Shown here: positions 1 to 11,356 of the stretch, piece after piece
How positions within the stretch are numbered: the stretch's first letter is position 1
Layout: each line of letters opens with the position of its first letter
Notes under the pieces: model-generated
Database searches by the model: none
The model's input: only the letters and a program-made list of their open reading frames with translations
What the model was told of the DNA's origin: nothing
Source of the DNA: Colocasia esculenta
Lineage: Eukaryota > Streptophyta > Magnoliopsida > Alismatales > Araceae
Direction: 5' to 3'
Length of the DNA: 64,000 nucleotides
NCBI GenBank assembly: GCA_014218235.1
Contig: CM024755.1
Span: 76,120,631 to 76,184,630 of the forward strand
Translations under genes and position numbers: made by a program

Positions 1-904
1 GCACACGAGGGGTACGACAGGAGGTGTGTACGTGGTACATGAAGGAAGGTGCCACATGGGGCACAAAAGGAGAGATCAACTTCCAACGAAGGGGAAGTAC
101 CTAAGGACACAATCCGTTAGGTTGCACCATCGGGGGCGTCTGGCACTGCCTCAGGTGGATCTCTGGGAGTTAAGATGAAATGAGGAGGGATAAATCCAAA
201 TAGAGGTTCTTAAGGAAATCAGCCCGGAGGCGACAATAAAGGGAGTTGGGTACTTAACCCGGATTGGAATATTTCAAATTGCTTGGCTTTGGAGCGCGAA
301 CGGCTCTCAAGTTGAATTGGAAGAGTGGTTCCCACTGTGATTTCAATATGCATGTATGCTGGGCTAAAAGAAAAACAGGTTAAAAGGAGTAGAAAATAAC
401 CAAGGATATTATTGTTACGATGGCATTGAGTCAGGACCGGATTTTTATGCATGGGTCTGTCGTCGTCACGTACCAAGCATAACGGCCTATCCGTGCAGCT
501 AAGGATCCTCTGGGATAATCATCGTTTTTGATAAAGGGGAACTCAAATCCCAGATTCCTCAGAGCCACAAGGTCCTTGGTATGCTCTAAAGGTATAACAT
601 ATAGATAACTTGATGGTGAAGGCAGCAGCAGTAGCTCGATGTAGCGTCAAATAAGGTAACTCGAATCCTGCGCTCAAAACTCATTAGCCAAGAGATAATA
701 GATATCATGGAAAAACAACATTTATAGCATGGAGCATGGATAAAGTAGTCAACAACAGACACAACTCAAGCAATTTATTTGTTAAACCATGAGGATGAGT
801 GATCTTTGGGCAAATGGATTTGGAATTCAGGATAAGTGGATCCCATGAAGGGGAAGAATTGCATCGATCTGACGCAGAGAGGATGTGCTTGCCTTGTACA
901 ATAC

Positions 905-1205
905 CATCATGATTTTTTTTGGAGTTTTGAAAGTATTTGAATTTTTGTGGGATTTTAGAGATATTTGAATTTTTTGTTGGATTTTTGGAATATTTGAATT
1001 TTTTGTTGGTTTTGGAAGTATTTAGATTTTTTTGTGATTTTGGAAATATTTGAATTTTTTGTTGGTTTTGGAAGTATTTGATTTTTTTGGAAATATTTGA
1101 ATTTTTTGTTGGTTTTGGAAGTATTTGGATTTTATTTTGGGATTTTGGAAATATTTGAATTTTTTGTTGGTTTAGTATTTGATTTTTTTTATTTTGGAAA
1201 TATTG
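905..1205. repeat. AT-rich minisatellite
   Basis: Imperfect tandem units built from TTTGGAAATATTTGAATTTT and GTTGGTTTTGGAAGTATTTG, about 28-50 bp each, fill this stretch. The long open frame on the minus strand across it is lysine/asparagine-rich and merely reflects the repeat, so I do not call it a gene. Confidence 0.8.
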
Positions 1206-1539
1206 CCATGCCATGGCGACATTAGGGTTATAAAAATTGACTAGCGATGGGTCTTTGTTACCTCCCGTTTCATTAAGGAATGCCTAGAGTAGGGCGTGCA
1301 TTTTAACGTGGCGCCCACGGACTAATTGCACTTAGTTTATGGTGGCACTGCCAAAGCTACGCCTGAAAAGGCAACTAGGTCTGGCAGGGAGAAGGGAAGA
1401 AAACTTAGAGATAAGCTTGATATGAGTTATTGAGGGTTTGGGTTTGACTTCCTTCCTTGGCACAGTCATTAGAAGATTCAGTCTTATTTAAGCATTGGGG
1501 CTTTTGGAATTAATTTGACGACCATTCTTTTGATTGTAG

Positions 1540-1688
1540 GGACATGCGTACGCCCGGGTCCATTTGGATCTCCGCGGGGACTTTGCCGCTCTTTGCCATG
1601 CCCTATTATGATTGATTGATTTTGATTTTGCATGCATACGTCTAGGTCCTTTTGGATCCCTGCGGGGACTTTGTCGCTCTTGACATGC
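1540..1688. repeat. Diverged direct repeat pair, about 60 bp
   Basis: 1540-1601 and 1630-1688 match one another around GCGGGGACTTTG and CGCTCTT, with an ACATGC/GCATGC start in each. Several substitutions separate the copies, so the duplication is old. Confidence 0.7.
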
Positions 1689-2080
1689 ATTTTGACTTTG
1701 GTTTTTATTGGTCATTTGAATTGCCCATTTTTGAGACATCCTCTTATGATGGAGTGCTTTGGGTTGGTTGCCTTGCCCAGACTACCTCTACTACCCATAT
1801 TTCATCCGAATAAGAGGAGAAACAGACTTTTGTGCCTTTTAGGCATGGCTGCGACAGTGACGGTATCTACCGGAGCAATCGGCCTTGAGCGCCGTGAAGT
1901 ATGTGAAAGGTGCCCATGCTAAGGGCAAACCTTAATGACTCTGGAGGGAATTTTGGACTCCTCACTCAGAATCCTCATAACAGGAATGCTGCGATAGCAT
2001 GGCAATGTTGGATATTCATCTTTTTATGGTTTTTTGACACTGATAAAATATAGTAAGAGTTCAGAGGATAAAGGAAGGAC

Positions 2081-2300
2081 GAATGCCCTGCGCTGGGGCG
2101 AGACTTCGAGGTTTTGAAGAATTTACAATTTTATTTGGAAATTAAAGAGATACGTGGGGGCTAAAGCCCCTAAAGAGGGTAAAGAGAGGATGAATGCCCT
2201 GTGCTGGGGCGAGACTCAGAGGCTATGAAGAATGTACAATTTTATTTGAAAATTAAAACGATACATGGGGACTGAAGCTCTAAAAACAGTGAGAGAAAGG
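2081..2300. repeat. Diverged direct repeat pair, about 111 bp
   Basis: Copies begin at 2081 and 2192 with GAATGCCCTG(C/T)GCTGGGGC and continue through ACAATTTTATTTG and GATAC(G/A)TGGGG. The pair lies between pieces of G0 non-coding sequence and has no coding potential. Confidence 0.75.
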
Positions 2301-2465
2301 TCAGATGACCTGATTGAAAATGGAGAGGAGGGAATTGCGGAAAGACTTTGGGGACTCCGGCGGGGCTGAGGGATTTGAAGAAGGAGGGCACGATGCCCTA
2401 CAAGAGGAAAAGAATCCGGTGGGGCTGGAGGGGAGAAAGGGATAAGTGGGCTGCGAGGGGCCATG

Positions 2466-2636
2466 AAAGGAGGTGTGCCGTGTGGGGCGCAAGATAGAGA
2501 GGTGCCGCGTGGGCCATAAGAAGGAGACGTGCCTTGTGGGGCACAGGAAGGAGTTGTGCCTTATGGGGCACGGAAGGGAGATGTGCCTCGTGGGGCGCGG
2601 AAAGGAGATGTGCCATGTGGGGCACGGAGGGGAGAG
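2466..2636. repeat. 27-30 bp minisatellite of GTGCC...GGCAC inverted boxes
   Basis: About six tandem units, each containing GTGCC, a short variable loop, then GGGGCAC or GGGGCGC, separated by GGAAGGAGAT-like spacers. Each unit can fold as a small hairpin. Single copies of the same box occur near positions 49-64 and 19258-19275, which helps assign the two flanks of element A to one older element. Confidence 0.75.
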
Positions 2637-3405
2637 TAAGGATTATAAAAAGGGGTGCGATGCCCGGTGCAAGAAAATAAATTGTGAAAAAGATGAAAAT
2701 AAAATGCCTCCCGTGGGGAGGGAATGTGGAGAACCCACGGGAAGGTGCTAAGAAGCACGAAAGATGATTGAAAAGAAAAGGAAAAGGATGGAGGAAATCT
2801 CCTGGTCTTTTGCCTTGCCTGGTGTTTAGGCTCCCACTTGGGAATCGATGTTTTGACCCTCAGGTACTTCCTTATAAATTTTGCCCAGCGGGCAGATGGC
2901 CTTGCTCTTCTTGTAGAGATTGAATGGCTCTTAATGATTGGATTGTTGACTTCCATCAGAGTTTCAAGTGACAGTGGCAACAACCTTGGAATGTTGTAGA
3001 AGGAAATAGTGGGGAGTTCCACTAGTAGAATTGGATGCAACAATATGGGGATCGTGCCCAAAGATTGTATAATGCGTGACAATTTGAATTGGATTGTGCC
3101 AAGGATTTGGCATTAGAATGTGTAAGCACAATTTGAATGATTGACCCCTTTACTAGAGTGGGAAGGTTCACAACAATGGTGTGATGGGTCATGAGAGCTT
3201 GGAGGGTTTGATTCCCTATGAGTATATGGAATTGACGTTGGCTAGCAACGGGCATGATTGGCATATTTTTTGAAGGCCTCTTGACGGCCATGATTGGAGG
3301 GGAGGACTTCTGCTCGGTGAATGTGCCCGGTATTTTGACAATGACCGGCATGCAAGGAATACAATCTTGTATTTTAAATAGCATGCCCTGTCCCGGGGCT
3401 TCCTT

Positions 3406-5081
3406 CTACTGTACTTGCTTGTTGCTCCTTAAAGGGGTGCACCCGCTCCGTCGGATGGGGGTGGATGTGGATGGAGTGGAAGGCTGTATGGCCAGTGGAG
3501 GTGTGATGGTTATGAAGGGGAAGATTTGCTCGGGTTTGGTTTCCAAGGGTGTCGGCGTAGTGGGAGATGTAATGATTGGTGTAATGGCGGGTTTAACGGA
3601 GGGTTTGGTAAATGTGGATGGCAATGTAGGAGGTGTAGGTAAATGGCGTACGAACATGACCTCGGAAGGTTCATCGTCGTAGCACCAAGTGGTTTTGCAG
3701 ATGGGTTGGGCGTTGGCAACTTCGGACCGAGCAACAGGCTCTGATGGAGGTGGAGGTTGTTGTGGGGGTATGGGAGTTGGCATGGGTGTCGGAGCAGGTG
3801 CAACGTAAGGCGCAGGAGCTTCTTCATGCATGGGGGCATCGTAGGGCCTAGTTGGAGGTTGTTGGGTTCGAGGAGGATGAATCAGTGGATGCCTGGTTGG
3901 AGGCATGTTGTGGTAAATGGGAGTTTACGGAGGTGTATATGATGCGGATGTTGTAGGGTGGCGAGGTGGATGGCGTCCACTGATCCATTCTTTCTCGGAT
4001 TAATTTGATGAAAAAGATCTATGATCGGGGAGTCCATTAAATGGGCTTGAATGTAACATCCCCGCTCGTAGAGCTCTTCCATGGTTTCGATTTGGTTCAT
4101 GGCCAAGATGTGCCTGAACCTCGAAGTAGAGTTTGAAATGATTATTCTAAATTGCTCTGACTCCGAGAGCTCATGTTGCATTCTTGTGGCCATTGACCTC
4201 CAATGGTCAGCAAATTTTTACAAATGCCTCGTCGGCCCCCATCTTCTCGGATGCTAGATCCACGATAGATAGATAAGGGCTGACGCGGTCTTTGTACCTT
4301 TGAAGGGATTTTTTATGTAGGGGGCGGAAGTCTCCTGCCTCACTTGGTTCTAGAGAGTAGAACCATTCGAGTGCAGGGCCGTCAAGATATTTTCTAAATA
4401 AATATGCCAAGGTCATTTGGTCTCATTGCCAACGAGAGGACTCATAGAGAAATTCCTTGACATGAAGGTAGGGATTACCCGTGCCATTGGACAATCGGTA
4501 CATTGGCATCTCCGAAGGATGTATATAAATTTGAGGGAGAGCTTATTGATTTGTTTCTCCAGATCGTTCAATTTCTGGAAAAGAGCATTTTGGAGTGGAG
4601 TGGGTTGCCGCTGGGCATATGAGAGAGTACACGGGGGTGGCCTTGAATTAGTGGACCTTCCCAAGGGGTGGTCTGTACGGACCGGAGCATAGGAGTGCAA
4701 ATGGCCAGGGGGCCAAGGTGATGAAGAATGTACAGGGGTAGGTGGCGAAGTCGCCGGAATATACAAAGGCGGGTGCTTGGGAGAAGGAGGAGGGGGAGTC
4801 ACACCCTCAACCAAAGATTGGATTAAATTGAGCTGTTGAGGGTGAGTTGATTGATTGCATTTAGGATAGTTTGGACTTGGGGATCCTGGCGGGGGAAGGC
4901 TCTCGCCGGGTTTTGATCGGAGGTAAGTGTGAAGGGACATCAAATTGGTCAGTGCGCGGTGTGCGCACATAACCATAGGAAGTGGAAGGCTGTCTCTCAC
5001 GGTGGTGAGATGGACAGACATGGGATTGAAAAGACTGAACACTTGAATTATCCTAAGAGTCCATGTTATTAAAATTAGCAT
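3406..5081 (-). pseudogene. gag: Degenerate gypsy-type gag
   Basis: Gag is the capsid precursor that packages element RNA in cytoplasmic particles. Read on the minus strand, coding sense passes through at least four pieces in alternating frames (about 4413-5081, 4207-4416, 3882-4193, 3406-3906), so several indels have broken it. The recognisable core is the retrotransposon gag domain: a YLDGPALEWFYSL segment around 4340-4400, followed by a helical stretch with LATRM-type and MEELYERG motifs down to about 4060. The N-terminal and C-terminal flanks are rich in proline. No zinc knuckle is visible. The family assignment to Ty3/gypsy rests on the WFYSL gag pattern; finer lineage is uncertain. Confidence 0.7.
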
Positions 5082-5963
5082 GATGATGTGAGTCCATTTT
5101 TAACAAGACAATAAGCAAACAAGAAAGTTGAACAAAGATATAAGTCAATCAATGATGGTTCAAACAAGTTGTGATGCTTAACACCTATTTTTAGGAGTTT
5201 CACAATTAATTGAATGGGTTAAAAAATTGTCGTGTCACTTCAGGTGAGATCCTAGTTGGGTAGACTATGAACTTCGGGGTACAACTAGAATCACCTCTCA
5301 CCATGCAATGGATATCTAAACCCGGGTCAACGGAGAGGTACAACCAGCTCGGTCCGCCGTGAGGGAATCCATGGGGTACGGAGACTTATGGCATTTTGGG
5401 AGAAGGTTCGCTAGTCCAAAGGGACGGAATGCCCAATGAAGACCTTGCCTTCACCGGAAGGGTGTGTGGAGCTTAGGATATGAGGGGAGGAGGTCCCCCA
5501 ACCAATGCAATATGCCCTGTATGTAGCAATTTATAGCAAAACATGGCAGAAGAGCGCGTTTCTATTAGCAGTTTGAATCGCGGCGGGTACAGCCGCCGCT
5601 ACTTCAAAATCACGTCCAGTCACCTAGATGCGGAACTGAGAGCCCCAGAAGGCTGTCAGGGCCGCACTTGGTCCCTGTGGATGGTCTGCCAGATAGAAAT
5701 GCGTTGGCCTTAGCTGCCGTGACAAGAAAACAATGACGGGTCGGCCTTCGTCGCCGCAACACAAGATAGAGATGCGTCTGGTTAACCGGCCGCATTCTCA
5801 AAACTGAATCGCATCCTCTGTATCGGACGCGATTCCAAAAGCAACCCGAGAATTAAAAACGAAGCAGAAAAGCAGGAGATATGCACAATAAAAAGAGAAA
5901 GAAAAAAAGTTAAACACACAACATGCTTTGTATATAACAAAGAAAAGGAAGAGGGGGGCACGC
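5082..5963 (-). other. G0 leader / LTR-side non-coding stretch
   Basis: Upstream of the minus-strand gag. It contains CpG-rich boxes (CGCGGCGG, GCCGCCGC near 5575-5600) like those in the G0 right part at 20160-20800. I could not locate a convincing primer-binding site or an LTR edge. Confidence 0.4.
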
Positions 5964-5968
5964 GAGGG
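5964..5968. repeat. Target-site duplication of element A, left copy (GAGGG)
   Basis: GAGGG directly precedes the TG of the 5' LTR and is repeated at 19241-19245 directly after the CA of the 3' LTR. Confidence 0.9.
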
Positions 5969-6190
5969 TGTTGGGTTGAATGTCTGATTCATATCATTTC
6001 CCTCCTATTTTGATGATGACAAGAAGTGTTCTTAAAGCAATTTAATTGGAACATGTCAAAAGCATCATACCTGAAAGTCATGCTCAAAAAGCATTTTTCA
6101 AACCACATTTATCATTTGTGGTAATGATAAATCATTTAACTAATGATATATGTGTTTATTTTTCAGGTACAAACTTTTTATGCAAAAGAT

Positions 6191-6583
6191 GTGTCGACAC
6201 ACCCATCAATGGTGTCGACACATCAACACAGACTCAAAGAGAAATTGTGCAAAAATGTCAAGAGTGTGTCGACACATGTCAAGAGTGTGTCGACACGAGT
6301 GGCAGTTTTCCAGAGATCAAGGGTACCCAGGTCGACACACTCCCAGGGCAGGTCGACACTAGACCCAGTTCCCAGAACAGCCAGTTTGAGGAATTGGGAC
6401 AGCAGGTCGACACACTCCCAGGGCAGGTCGACACTAGACCCAGTTCCCAGAACAGCCAGTTTGAGGAATTGGGACAGCAGGTCGACACACTCAAGAGCAG
6501 GTCGACACGGGACCTTTCTCCCAGAACAGATTCTTCTATCTTTGGAACAGTGTGTCGACACAACCACCAGGGCAGGTCGACAC
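6191..6583. promoter_or_regulatory. Phased GTCGAC dyad array in U3 (12 copies)
   Basis: GTCGAC starts at 6193, 6214, 6268, 6289, 6331, 6352, 6406, 6427, 6481, 6501, 6554 and 6576. Five are perfect GTGTCGACAC palindromes and seven are AGGTCGACAC. They form six pairs with 20-22 bp inside each pair and 63-75 bp between pairs. All lie 120-515 bp upstream of the TATA box, as enhancer sites would. A binding function is inferred from the arrangement only. Confidence 0.8.
6331..6480. repeat. Perfect 75-bp tandem duplication in U3
   Basis: 6331-6405 and 6406-6480 are identical, each carrying one GTCGAC pair. The same duplication is present in the 3' LTR (17859-18008), so it predates this insertion. 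It explains two of the six dyad pairs; the other pairs share the spacing but not the surrounding sequence. Confidence 0.95.
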
Positions 6584-6703
6584 ACTACGGAAACTTTTCA
6601 TCCTAAGAGCTGATGGCTGCCACGTGTCCTTCTAGGGCGATCAGAATCTTCCTAGGGAAGCGTGCCCTTGTACCCCAAAAGGGTATCTTTGGAATCCTAA
6701 GGG

Positions 6704-6710
6704 TATAAAA
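6704..6710 (+). promoter_or_regulatory. TATA box of 5' LTR
   Basis: TATAAAAGG follows the dyad array in the expected place of an LTR core promoter. The same box is at 18232-18238 in the 3' LTR. Confidence 0.75.
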
Positions 6711-7715
6711 GGCTCCTTTTGGCCTCCCTTCAAAGAGAGAGACCCAACTAACCTCTTAGAGCCTCCTGAAAAATTCCTGGCGGCCATAAGAGTTCGTGTC
6801 TCCCTCCTCTGCTTCCTGGAGTCTCCTGAACACCTCTTCTCACCAATTCAAGGTGTGAGAATTGTGGTTTGATCTTTAAAGAAGCCTCTGAAGCATCTCA
6901 AGGAAGTAGATCAGGTAGAAGCCATCGTTGGAGAAGAATTCAAGGAAGGTCCAACCTCCCAGATTGCAGAGCATCGTCTTGGACTTCATGTTTACAAGCT
7001 TCTTCCCAATTCAAGCTTCTACAAGGGAGTACACTTGAAGAACGAAGTCATTCAATACCTTTTACTTTACTTTGTTCTTCTGAGATATCTCTTGAGATTA
7101 TGCAAGTGCTTCTGCATAATTCTCATTAGTGTTCTCAAATTTCGACTAGATCTGTTGCTAGGAGATCTTGTCTTAAGTTGGTGTCTAGCAAGTCTATGTG
7201 TGAGCCTTGTGCTCAGTTGTTGTGAGCCGGTGCGCTCAGTGTTGAGTTGTCAAACTCAAGTGTGTGTTGAGCAGTCTTGCTCAGTTGTTCTAGAGTAGTC
7301 TTGCTCTAGAAGTGGTGTGAGTTGTAAGCTCTTCAGTGTTGGAGTTGTCAGGCTCCAGTGGGTGTGTTACCCAGTTGTGTTAGTGAATCCTCACGGGTTG
7401 TGAGGGGTGGATGTAGGAATCACATGGGTGATTTCCGAACCACCTAAAAATCCTTGTGCATTTGTGTTCTGTGGTTTGACTGGTTCATCCGCTAGATGCT
7501 TGCATAGGACTCGTTTCTAATTCACTTAATCAACTTGATTCTCATCTAAGTTTTTCAACTCACTCCAATCTAATCAGATCAGCAGCTTTTCACTGATATT
7601 ATTGCCTCTGATTCTAAATAGTTTTAAAATTATTTAAGCTTCCGCAAAAGTGGCTAAGATCTATTCATCCCCCCCCTTCTAGATCTTTTCCACACATTTA
7701 TTTCGATCCTTCAAT

Positions 7716-7727
7716 TGGTATCAGAGC
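7716..7727 (+). other. Primer-binding site, initiator-Met tRNA
   Basis: TGGTATCAGAGC begins two bases after the LTR end. This is the standard plant copia primer site, complementary to the 3' end of initiator-Met tRNA. Confidence 0.95.
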
Positions 7728-7856
7728 GGGTTTATATCGATCTGATTTGAACTGAGCAGCTTTTGTTTCTGAGTATTGAGTGTTTGTTTGTCTGTCTATC
7801 TGGTTGTTTGTTTGCCTGCTTGCTCAACTACTTCTCCTTGCATTTACTTAAGTGTC

Positions 7857-10067
7857 ATGGACTCAAAGGGTTTTATAGCTGAGGGCCATTCCATAAATAG
7901 GCCACCATTCTTTAATGGTTTGGACTATTCTTATTGGAAGAACAGAATGCAAGTATTCTTAAGGGCCCAGAACTATGAGATCTGGAAAGTAGTTGAGGCT
8001 GGTCCCTATGAAAACCAGGGTGAGGAAGAAACCTGGACGAGGGAGCAAATTAGGAGAGCTACATTGAATTACAGTGCCATGAATATGATTCAATGTGCTG
8101 TCCATCCCAAGGAGTATTCGAGAATCTCTATGTGTAAATCTGCCAAAGAGATGTGGGATAAACTCGAACTACTCTATGAGGGAACATCTCAGGTCAAGGA
8201 GACCAAGGCAAATATATTAGTTTCAGAATATGAACTTTTCATGATGAAATCTAATGAATCTATTTCTGAAATGTTTGCCAGATTTATGGTGATTGTCAAT
8301 GGACTCAAGGCTTTGGGTAAGGAGTATACTGATGCAGATTTGGTAAGAAAAATTTTGCGTTCACTTTCTTCAATTTGGCATACCAAGGCCACTGTTATTG
8401 AAGATTCAAAAGATTTATCCAAAATGTCTTTGGATGAATTGATTGGATCTTTAATGACGTATGAAATAAACTTAAGAAGAAATGAAGATCTTATCATTAA
8501 GACCAAGCCTATGGCACTCAAAGCCTCTTCAAGCAACAAAGATAAAAATCAGGATAAAACAAGTTCTGAAGAGTCTGAGTCAAATGAGGATGAGATTGCC
8601 CTCATGACCAGACAATTCAGGAAATTCTTGAAATATAGGAAAGGGAAAATGACTGGGAAAAAGAAATTTTCCCCAGGTAAGAAGAATATTTCCTCTTCCA
8701 ATTTCAATAAGAATCATAAACCTGATGAGAATGTTATCTGTTACAGGTGCAACAAGCCAGGACACATGAAGGGAGAGTGTCCTGAGAACAAAAAGGAAAA
8801 GCACAAAAGATTCCAGAAATACAAGAAGCCCAAGGCCATGGTAGCCACTTGGTCTGATGAAGACACAAGTGAGGAAGAAGAAGAGAAGAAGTCCTCAAGC
8901 TCAGAGAGTGAGGAAGTTTGCTTCATGGCCAACAGCACAGATGGAAAGGTAAATACTTCCTTTGAAGATTATAGTGTTGAAGATTGGCAGGATGTGTATG
9001 CTGAATTGGTAGAAAGATACTCTGAAATGAGAAAAGAAAACAAACACATCAAAAAGAAAATTGAAAATCTTTACCATAACCAATCTTCAAACAATAGAAT
9101 CTGTGAACTGGAATCTGAAGTAACAGAATTGGTTGAAGAAAAAGAAAATTTACTGAACCAAATTGATGAATTAAAGCTTGCTTCTCAGAAGGCCTCCCAA
9201 GACTTCAGAAATTTAAATGAAAAGCTGGAAATTGAAAAACAAGAAAAACAACAGAAAATCGAAGAAATTGAAATTCTTAAAAACCAGCTAAAGGAAAAGG
9301 AGGAGGTTATCCAAACCTTCACAAAAGGCCAAGATAACCTAGAGGCATTGCTAGGATCCAACAAGACAACCACATCTCATGGATTGGGATTCAACAAAAA
9401 GAAATCAACAAAAGATAAATCTGGTGAGAAAAAGGGAAAAGCACCATTAATCAACTTTGTTAAAGGTCCCAATCTGGAAAACACTGAAATCCAACAGACA
9501 GCAAACAAAACCCCAAACAAAAACCCAAACAAAACTCAAAACAAATCAAAAATTCAAAAACAAAAGAAGACTGTCAGGTCGACACAGTCCCCTGACAGGT
9601 CGACCTGTTCAACACCAAAAACCATAATAAACTCAACTAAAAATTCAAATAAAAATCTGAGAAATAAGAAAAAGGGAAAAGAAATGATCCATGAAAAACC
9701 TTGGACCTCCAAGACAGCTCCTCAAGAAAATTGGATTAATCCTTGGAACCAATGGTATGAAAATCCCTGTTGGCATTATCCTCAATACCCTTATCCAAAT
9801 TTCTGGATGTACCAACACAATCCATGGATTCCACCTCCTTCTATGAACTCAAATTTTCAAATGAAAAACTCCCCTCCTACCAAAAACAAAGATCTTGGTG
9901 CTTTCATTCCTAAAAGAAAGAACAAACAGAAAAATGCTGAAAACACCAAAGTAACAAAACAAAAATCTAAAACAAATCAAATTTGGGTGAGAAAGGATTT
10001 GCTGTCTATGTTAAATCATTCTGATGGTCCCAACTCTGTTTGGGTACCAAAATCTTCTCTCCACTGA
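7857..10067 (+). CDS. gag: Gag polyprotein of element A
   Basis: About 736 residues from ATG 7857; the frame is open to 7776, but MDSKGF aligns with the gag starts of B and C. Residues about 24-200 form the copia gag domain (UBN2 type; YWKNRM at 26-31, AKEMWDKL). A CCHC zinc knuckle (C-X2-C-X4-H-X4-C) starts at residue 295 and would bind RNA. An acidic serine stretch follows, then a long coiled coil at roughly residues 385-500. Sirevirus Gags are known for a coiled-coil region and, in some, for binding dynein light chain. The C-terminal part is Asn/Lys/Pro/Trp-rich and includes two GTCGAC dyads read as RST. It ends at TGA 10065 and overlaps the pol frame (-1) by about 28 bases. Confidence 0.9.
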   Translation: MDSKGFIAEGHSINRPPFFNGLDYSYWKNRMQVFLRAQNYEIWKVVEAGPYENQGEEETWTREQIRRATLNYSAMNMIQCAVHPKEYSRISMCKSAKEMWDKLELLYEGTSQVKETKANILVSEYELFMMKSNESISEMFARFMVIVNGLKALGKEYTDADLVRKILRSLSSIWHTKATVIEDSKDLSKMSLDELIGSLMTYEINLRRNEDLIIKTKPMALKASSSNKDKNQDKTSSEESESNEDEIALMTRQFRKFLKYRKGKMTGKKKFSPGKKNISSSNFNKNHKPDENVICYRCNKPGHMKGECPENKKEKHKRFQKYKKPKAMVATWSDEDTSEEEEEKKSSSSESEEVCFMANSTDGKVNTSFEDYSVEDWQDVYAELVERYSEMRKENKHIKKKIENLYHNQSSNNRICELESEVTELVEEKENLLNQIDELKLASQKASQDFRNLNEKLEIEKQEKQQKIEEIEILKNQLKEKEEVIQTFTKGQDNLEALLGSNKTTTSHGLGFNKKKSTKDKSGEKKGKAPLINFVKGPNLENTEIQQTANKTPNKNPNKTQNKSKIQKQKKTVRSTQSPDRSTCSTPKTIINSTKNSNKNLRNKKKGKEMIHEKPWTSKTAPQENWINPWNQWYENPCWHYPQYPYPNFWMYQHNPWIPPPSMNSNFQMKNSPPTKNKDLGAFIPKRKNKQKNAENTKVTKQKSKTNQIWVRKDLLSMLNHSDGPNSVWVPKSSLH
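9578..9604. promoter_or_regulatory. GTCGAC dyad pair inside gag, 21 bp apart
   Basis: GTCGAC starts at 9578 and 9599. The second is the core of AGGTCGACCT, a perfect palindrome. The spacing equals that of the U3 pairs. In the reading frame this is a seven-codon repeat (RST...RST). Confidence 0.65.
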
Positions 10068-11356
10068 TCTTGTTGCAGGGAAGTCGTGCACCCAACACAA
10101 ATGTATGGTTTCTTGACAGTGGGTGTTCACGACATATGACTGGAGATAGAGCCAAATTCTCATTCCTGCTTGAAAAGGAGGGAGGGTCAGTCACCTTTGG
10201 AGGTAAAAATAAAGGAAAGATCATTGGATCTGGTAAGGTTGGTCAAACTTCTTCAAACTCTGTAGATAATGTCTTGTTAGTTGATGGACTTGACTATAAT
10301 TTGCTCAGTATCAGCCAACTATGTGACAAAGGTCACAAAGTTGTGTTTGAATCTGATTTTTGCAAGATAATAGATTCATCAACTGATAAAATCAAATTCT
10401 TTGGAAAAAGAGAAAACAATGTCTACATGATCAACCTTAATAAAAACTTTTCTGAAAATCTTTGTTTTGTTGCAAATAAAGATGAAATTGCATGGACTTG
10501 GCACAAAAGACTTGGCCATGCAAGCTTCAGAACAATGAATAAGTTGTTAAGATTGAATTTGGTTAAAGGTCTTCCTGAATCCTTTTCTAGTGTTGAAGGT
10601 CAAATTTGTGGGATCTGTGCTAAAGGAAAACAAACTAGAAAATCCTTTAAAGTCTTCAATGATGTACTCACATCTAAGCCACTAGAACTTCTTCACATGG
10701 ACCTCTTTGGGCCAACAAGAGTTCTAAGCTTGAGTGGCAAAAGATATGGATTTGTAATCATTGATGACTTTACTAGATTTACCTGGGTTATTTTTCTATC
10801 TCACAAAAGTGATGCATGCCTTGAATTCAGGAACTTTTGTACCACTGTCTTAACCACTTATCCATATAAAATCAAAAACATCTTAACTGATCATGGGGGT
10901 GAATTTGAAAACACATCCTTTTCTGATTTTTGTGCTGAATTTCAGATATTCCACAAGTTTTCTTCACCAAGAACTCCAGAACAAAATGGAGTTGTGGAAA
11001 GAAAGAACAGAACTCTTGTGGAAATGGCTAGAACCATGCTTCTTGAGAGTAATTTACCCAAATCCTTCTGGGCTGAAGCTGTGAACACAGCAAATCACAT
11101 ACTCAATAGAGCATTGGTCAGACCAAAAATCAAGAAAACCCCCTATGAATTATTGAAAAACAAAAAGCCAACTGTTTCCTATTTTAAAGTCTTTGGGTGC
11201 AAATGCTATGTTCACAATAATAACAAAGAAAACCTTGACAAGTTTGATGCTAAGAGTCAGGAAGCTATCTTCCTTGGCTATTCTGAAGTGTCAAGGGCCT
11301 TCAAAGTGTACATAATAAAAACCAAATCTATTGAAGAATCTCCACATGTTATTTTT
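10040..11356 (+). CDS. pol: Pol part 1 of element A: protease and integrase
   Basis: The frame is -1 relative to gag and overlaps its end. The aspartic protease motif DSGCSRHMTGD lies at 10115. Next is the integrase zinc-binding region (H-X-RLGHAS...CGICAKGKQ), then the catalytic core with its three acidic residues visible in HMDLFGP, LTDHGGEF and NGVVERKNRTL, and the C-terminal part of integrase (FGCKCYVHNN, EAIFLGYS). Integrase joins the DNA copy to the genome. Coding sense leaves this frame at a T run at 11352-11356, where one base appears to be missing compared with the downstream frame. The open frame then runs on out of register to 11482. Start: probably made as a gag-pol fusion, so no own ATG is needed. 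Confidence 0.9.

Larger units (their letters stand above)
1..5968 (-). mobile_element. Old Ty3/gypsy-like element G0, left part
   Basis: The only recognisable coding content is a frameshifted gag read on the minus strand at 3406-5081. The rest (1-3400) is a mosaic of short tandem and direct repeats with no convincing ORF. The right-hand continuation lies at 19241-20952, because element A is inserted here with a GAGGG target duplication and the GTGCC...GGCAC motif occurs on both sides of it. I see no integrase or reverse transcriptase, so this may be a non-autonomous or heavily deleted copy. Stretch 1-900 holds a few GTGCC/GGCAC-like boxes near its start and otherwise nothing I can identify. 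LTR boundaries could not be fixed. Confidence 0.5.
5969..7713 (+). repeat. 5' LTR of element A
   Basis: Starts TGTTGGGTTGAATG and ends CGATCCTTCA immediately before the primer site. It matches 17497-19240 almost base for base. U3 holds the GTCGAC dyad array (6191-6583), upstream of a TATA box at 6704. The rest (R/U5) is rich in TTGTGAG/GTTGAG-type short repeats around 7200-7380. Confidence 0.95.

Noticed and set aside
705..1214. 169-codon Lys/Asn-rich minus-strand ORF
   Set aside because: Low-complexity product of the AT-rich minisatellite.
2216..3384. Several Pro/His/Ser-rich minus-strand ORFs and a Gly/Lys/Cys plus-strand ORF
   Set aside because: They are shadows of the GTGCC minisatellite and GC-skewed sequence; no domain is recognisable.
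6046..6613. Three overlapping open frames in the U3 of element A with VDT/RST heptads (also at 17574-18141)
   Set aside because: They arise from the GTCGAC repeats read in all frames, lie upstream of the TATA box, and have no homology. Spacings of 20, 22 and 73 bp break the codon register, so a coding explanation of the phasing is less likely.
10040..10080. Programmed -1 frameshift site between gag and pol of element A
   Set aside because: No canonical slippery heptamer in the overlap; an indel is equally likely, so it is reported only as a question.
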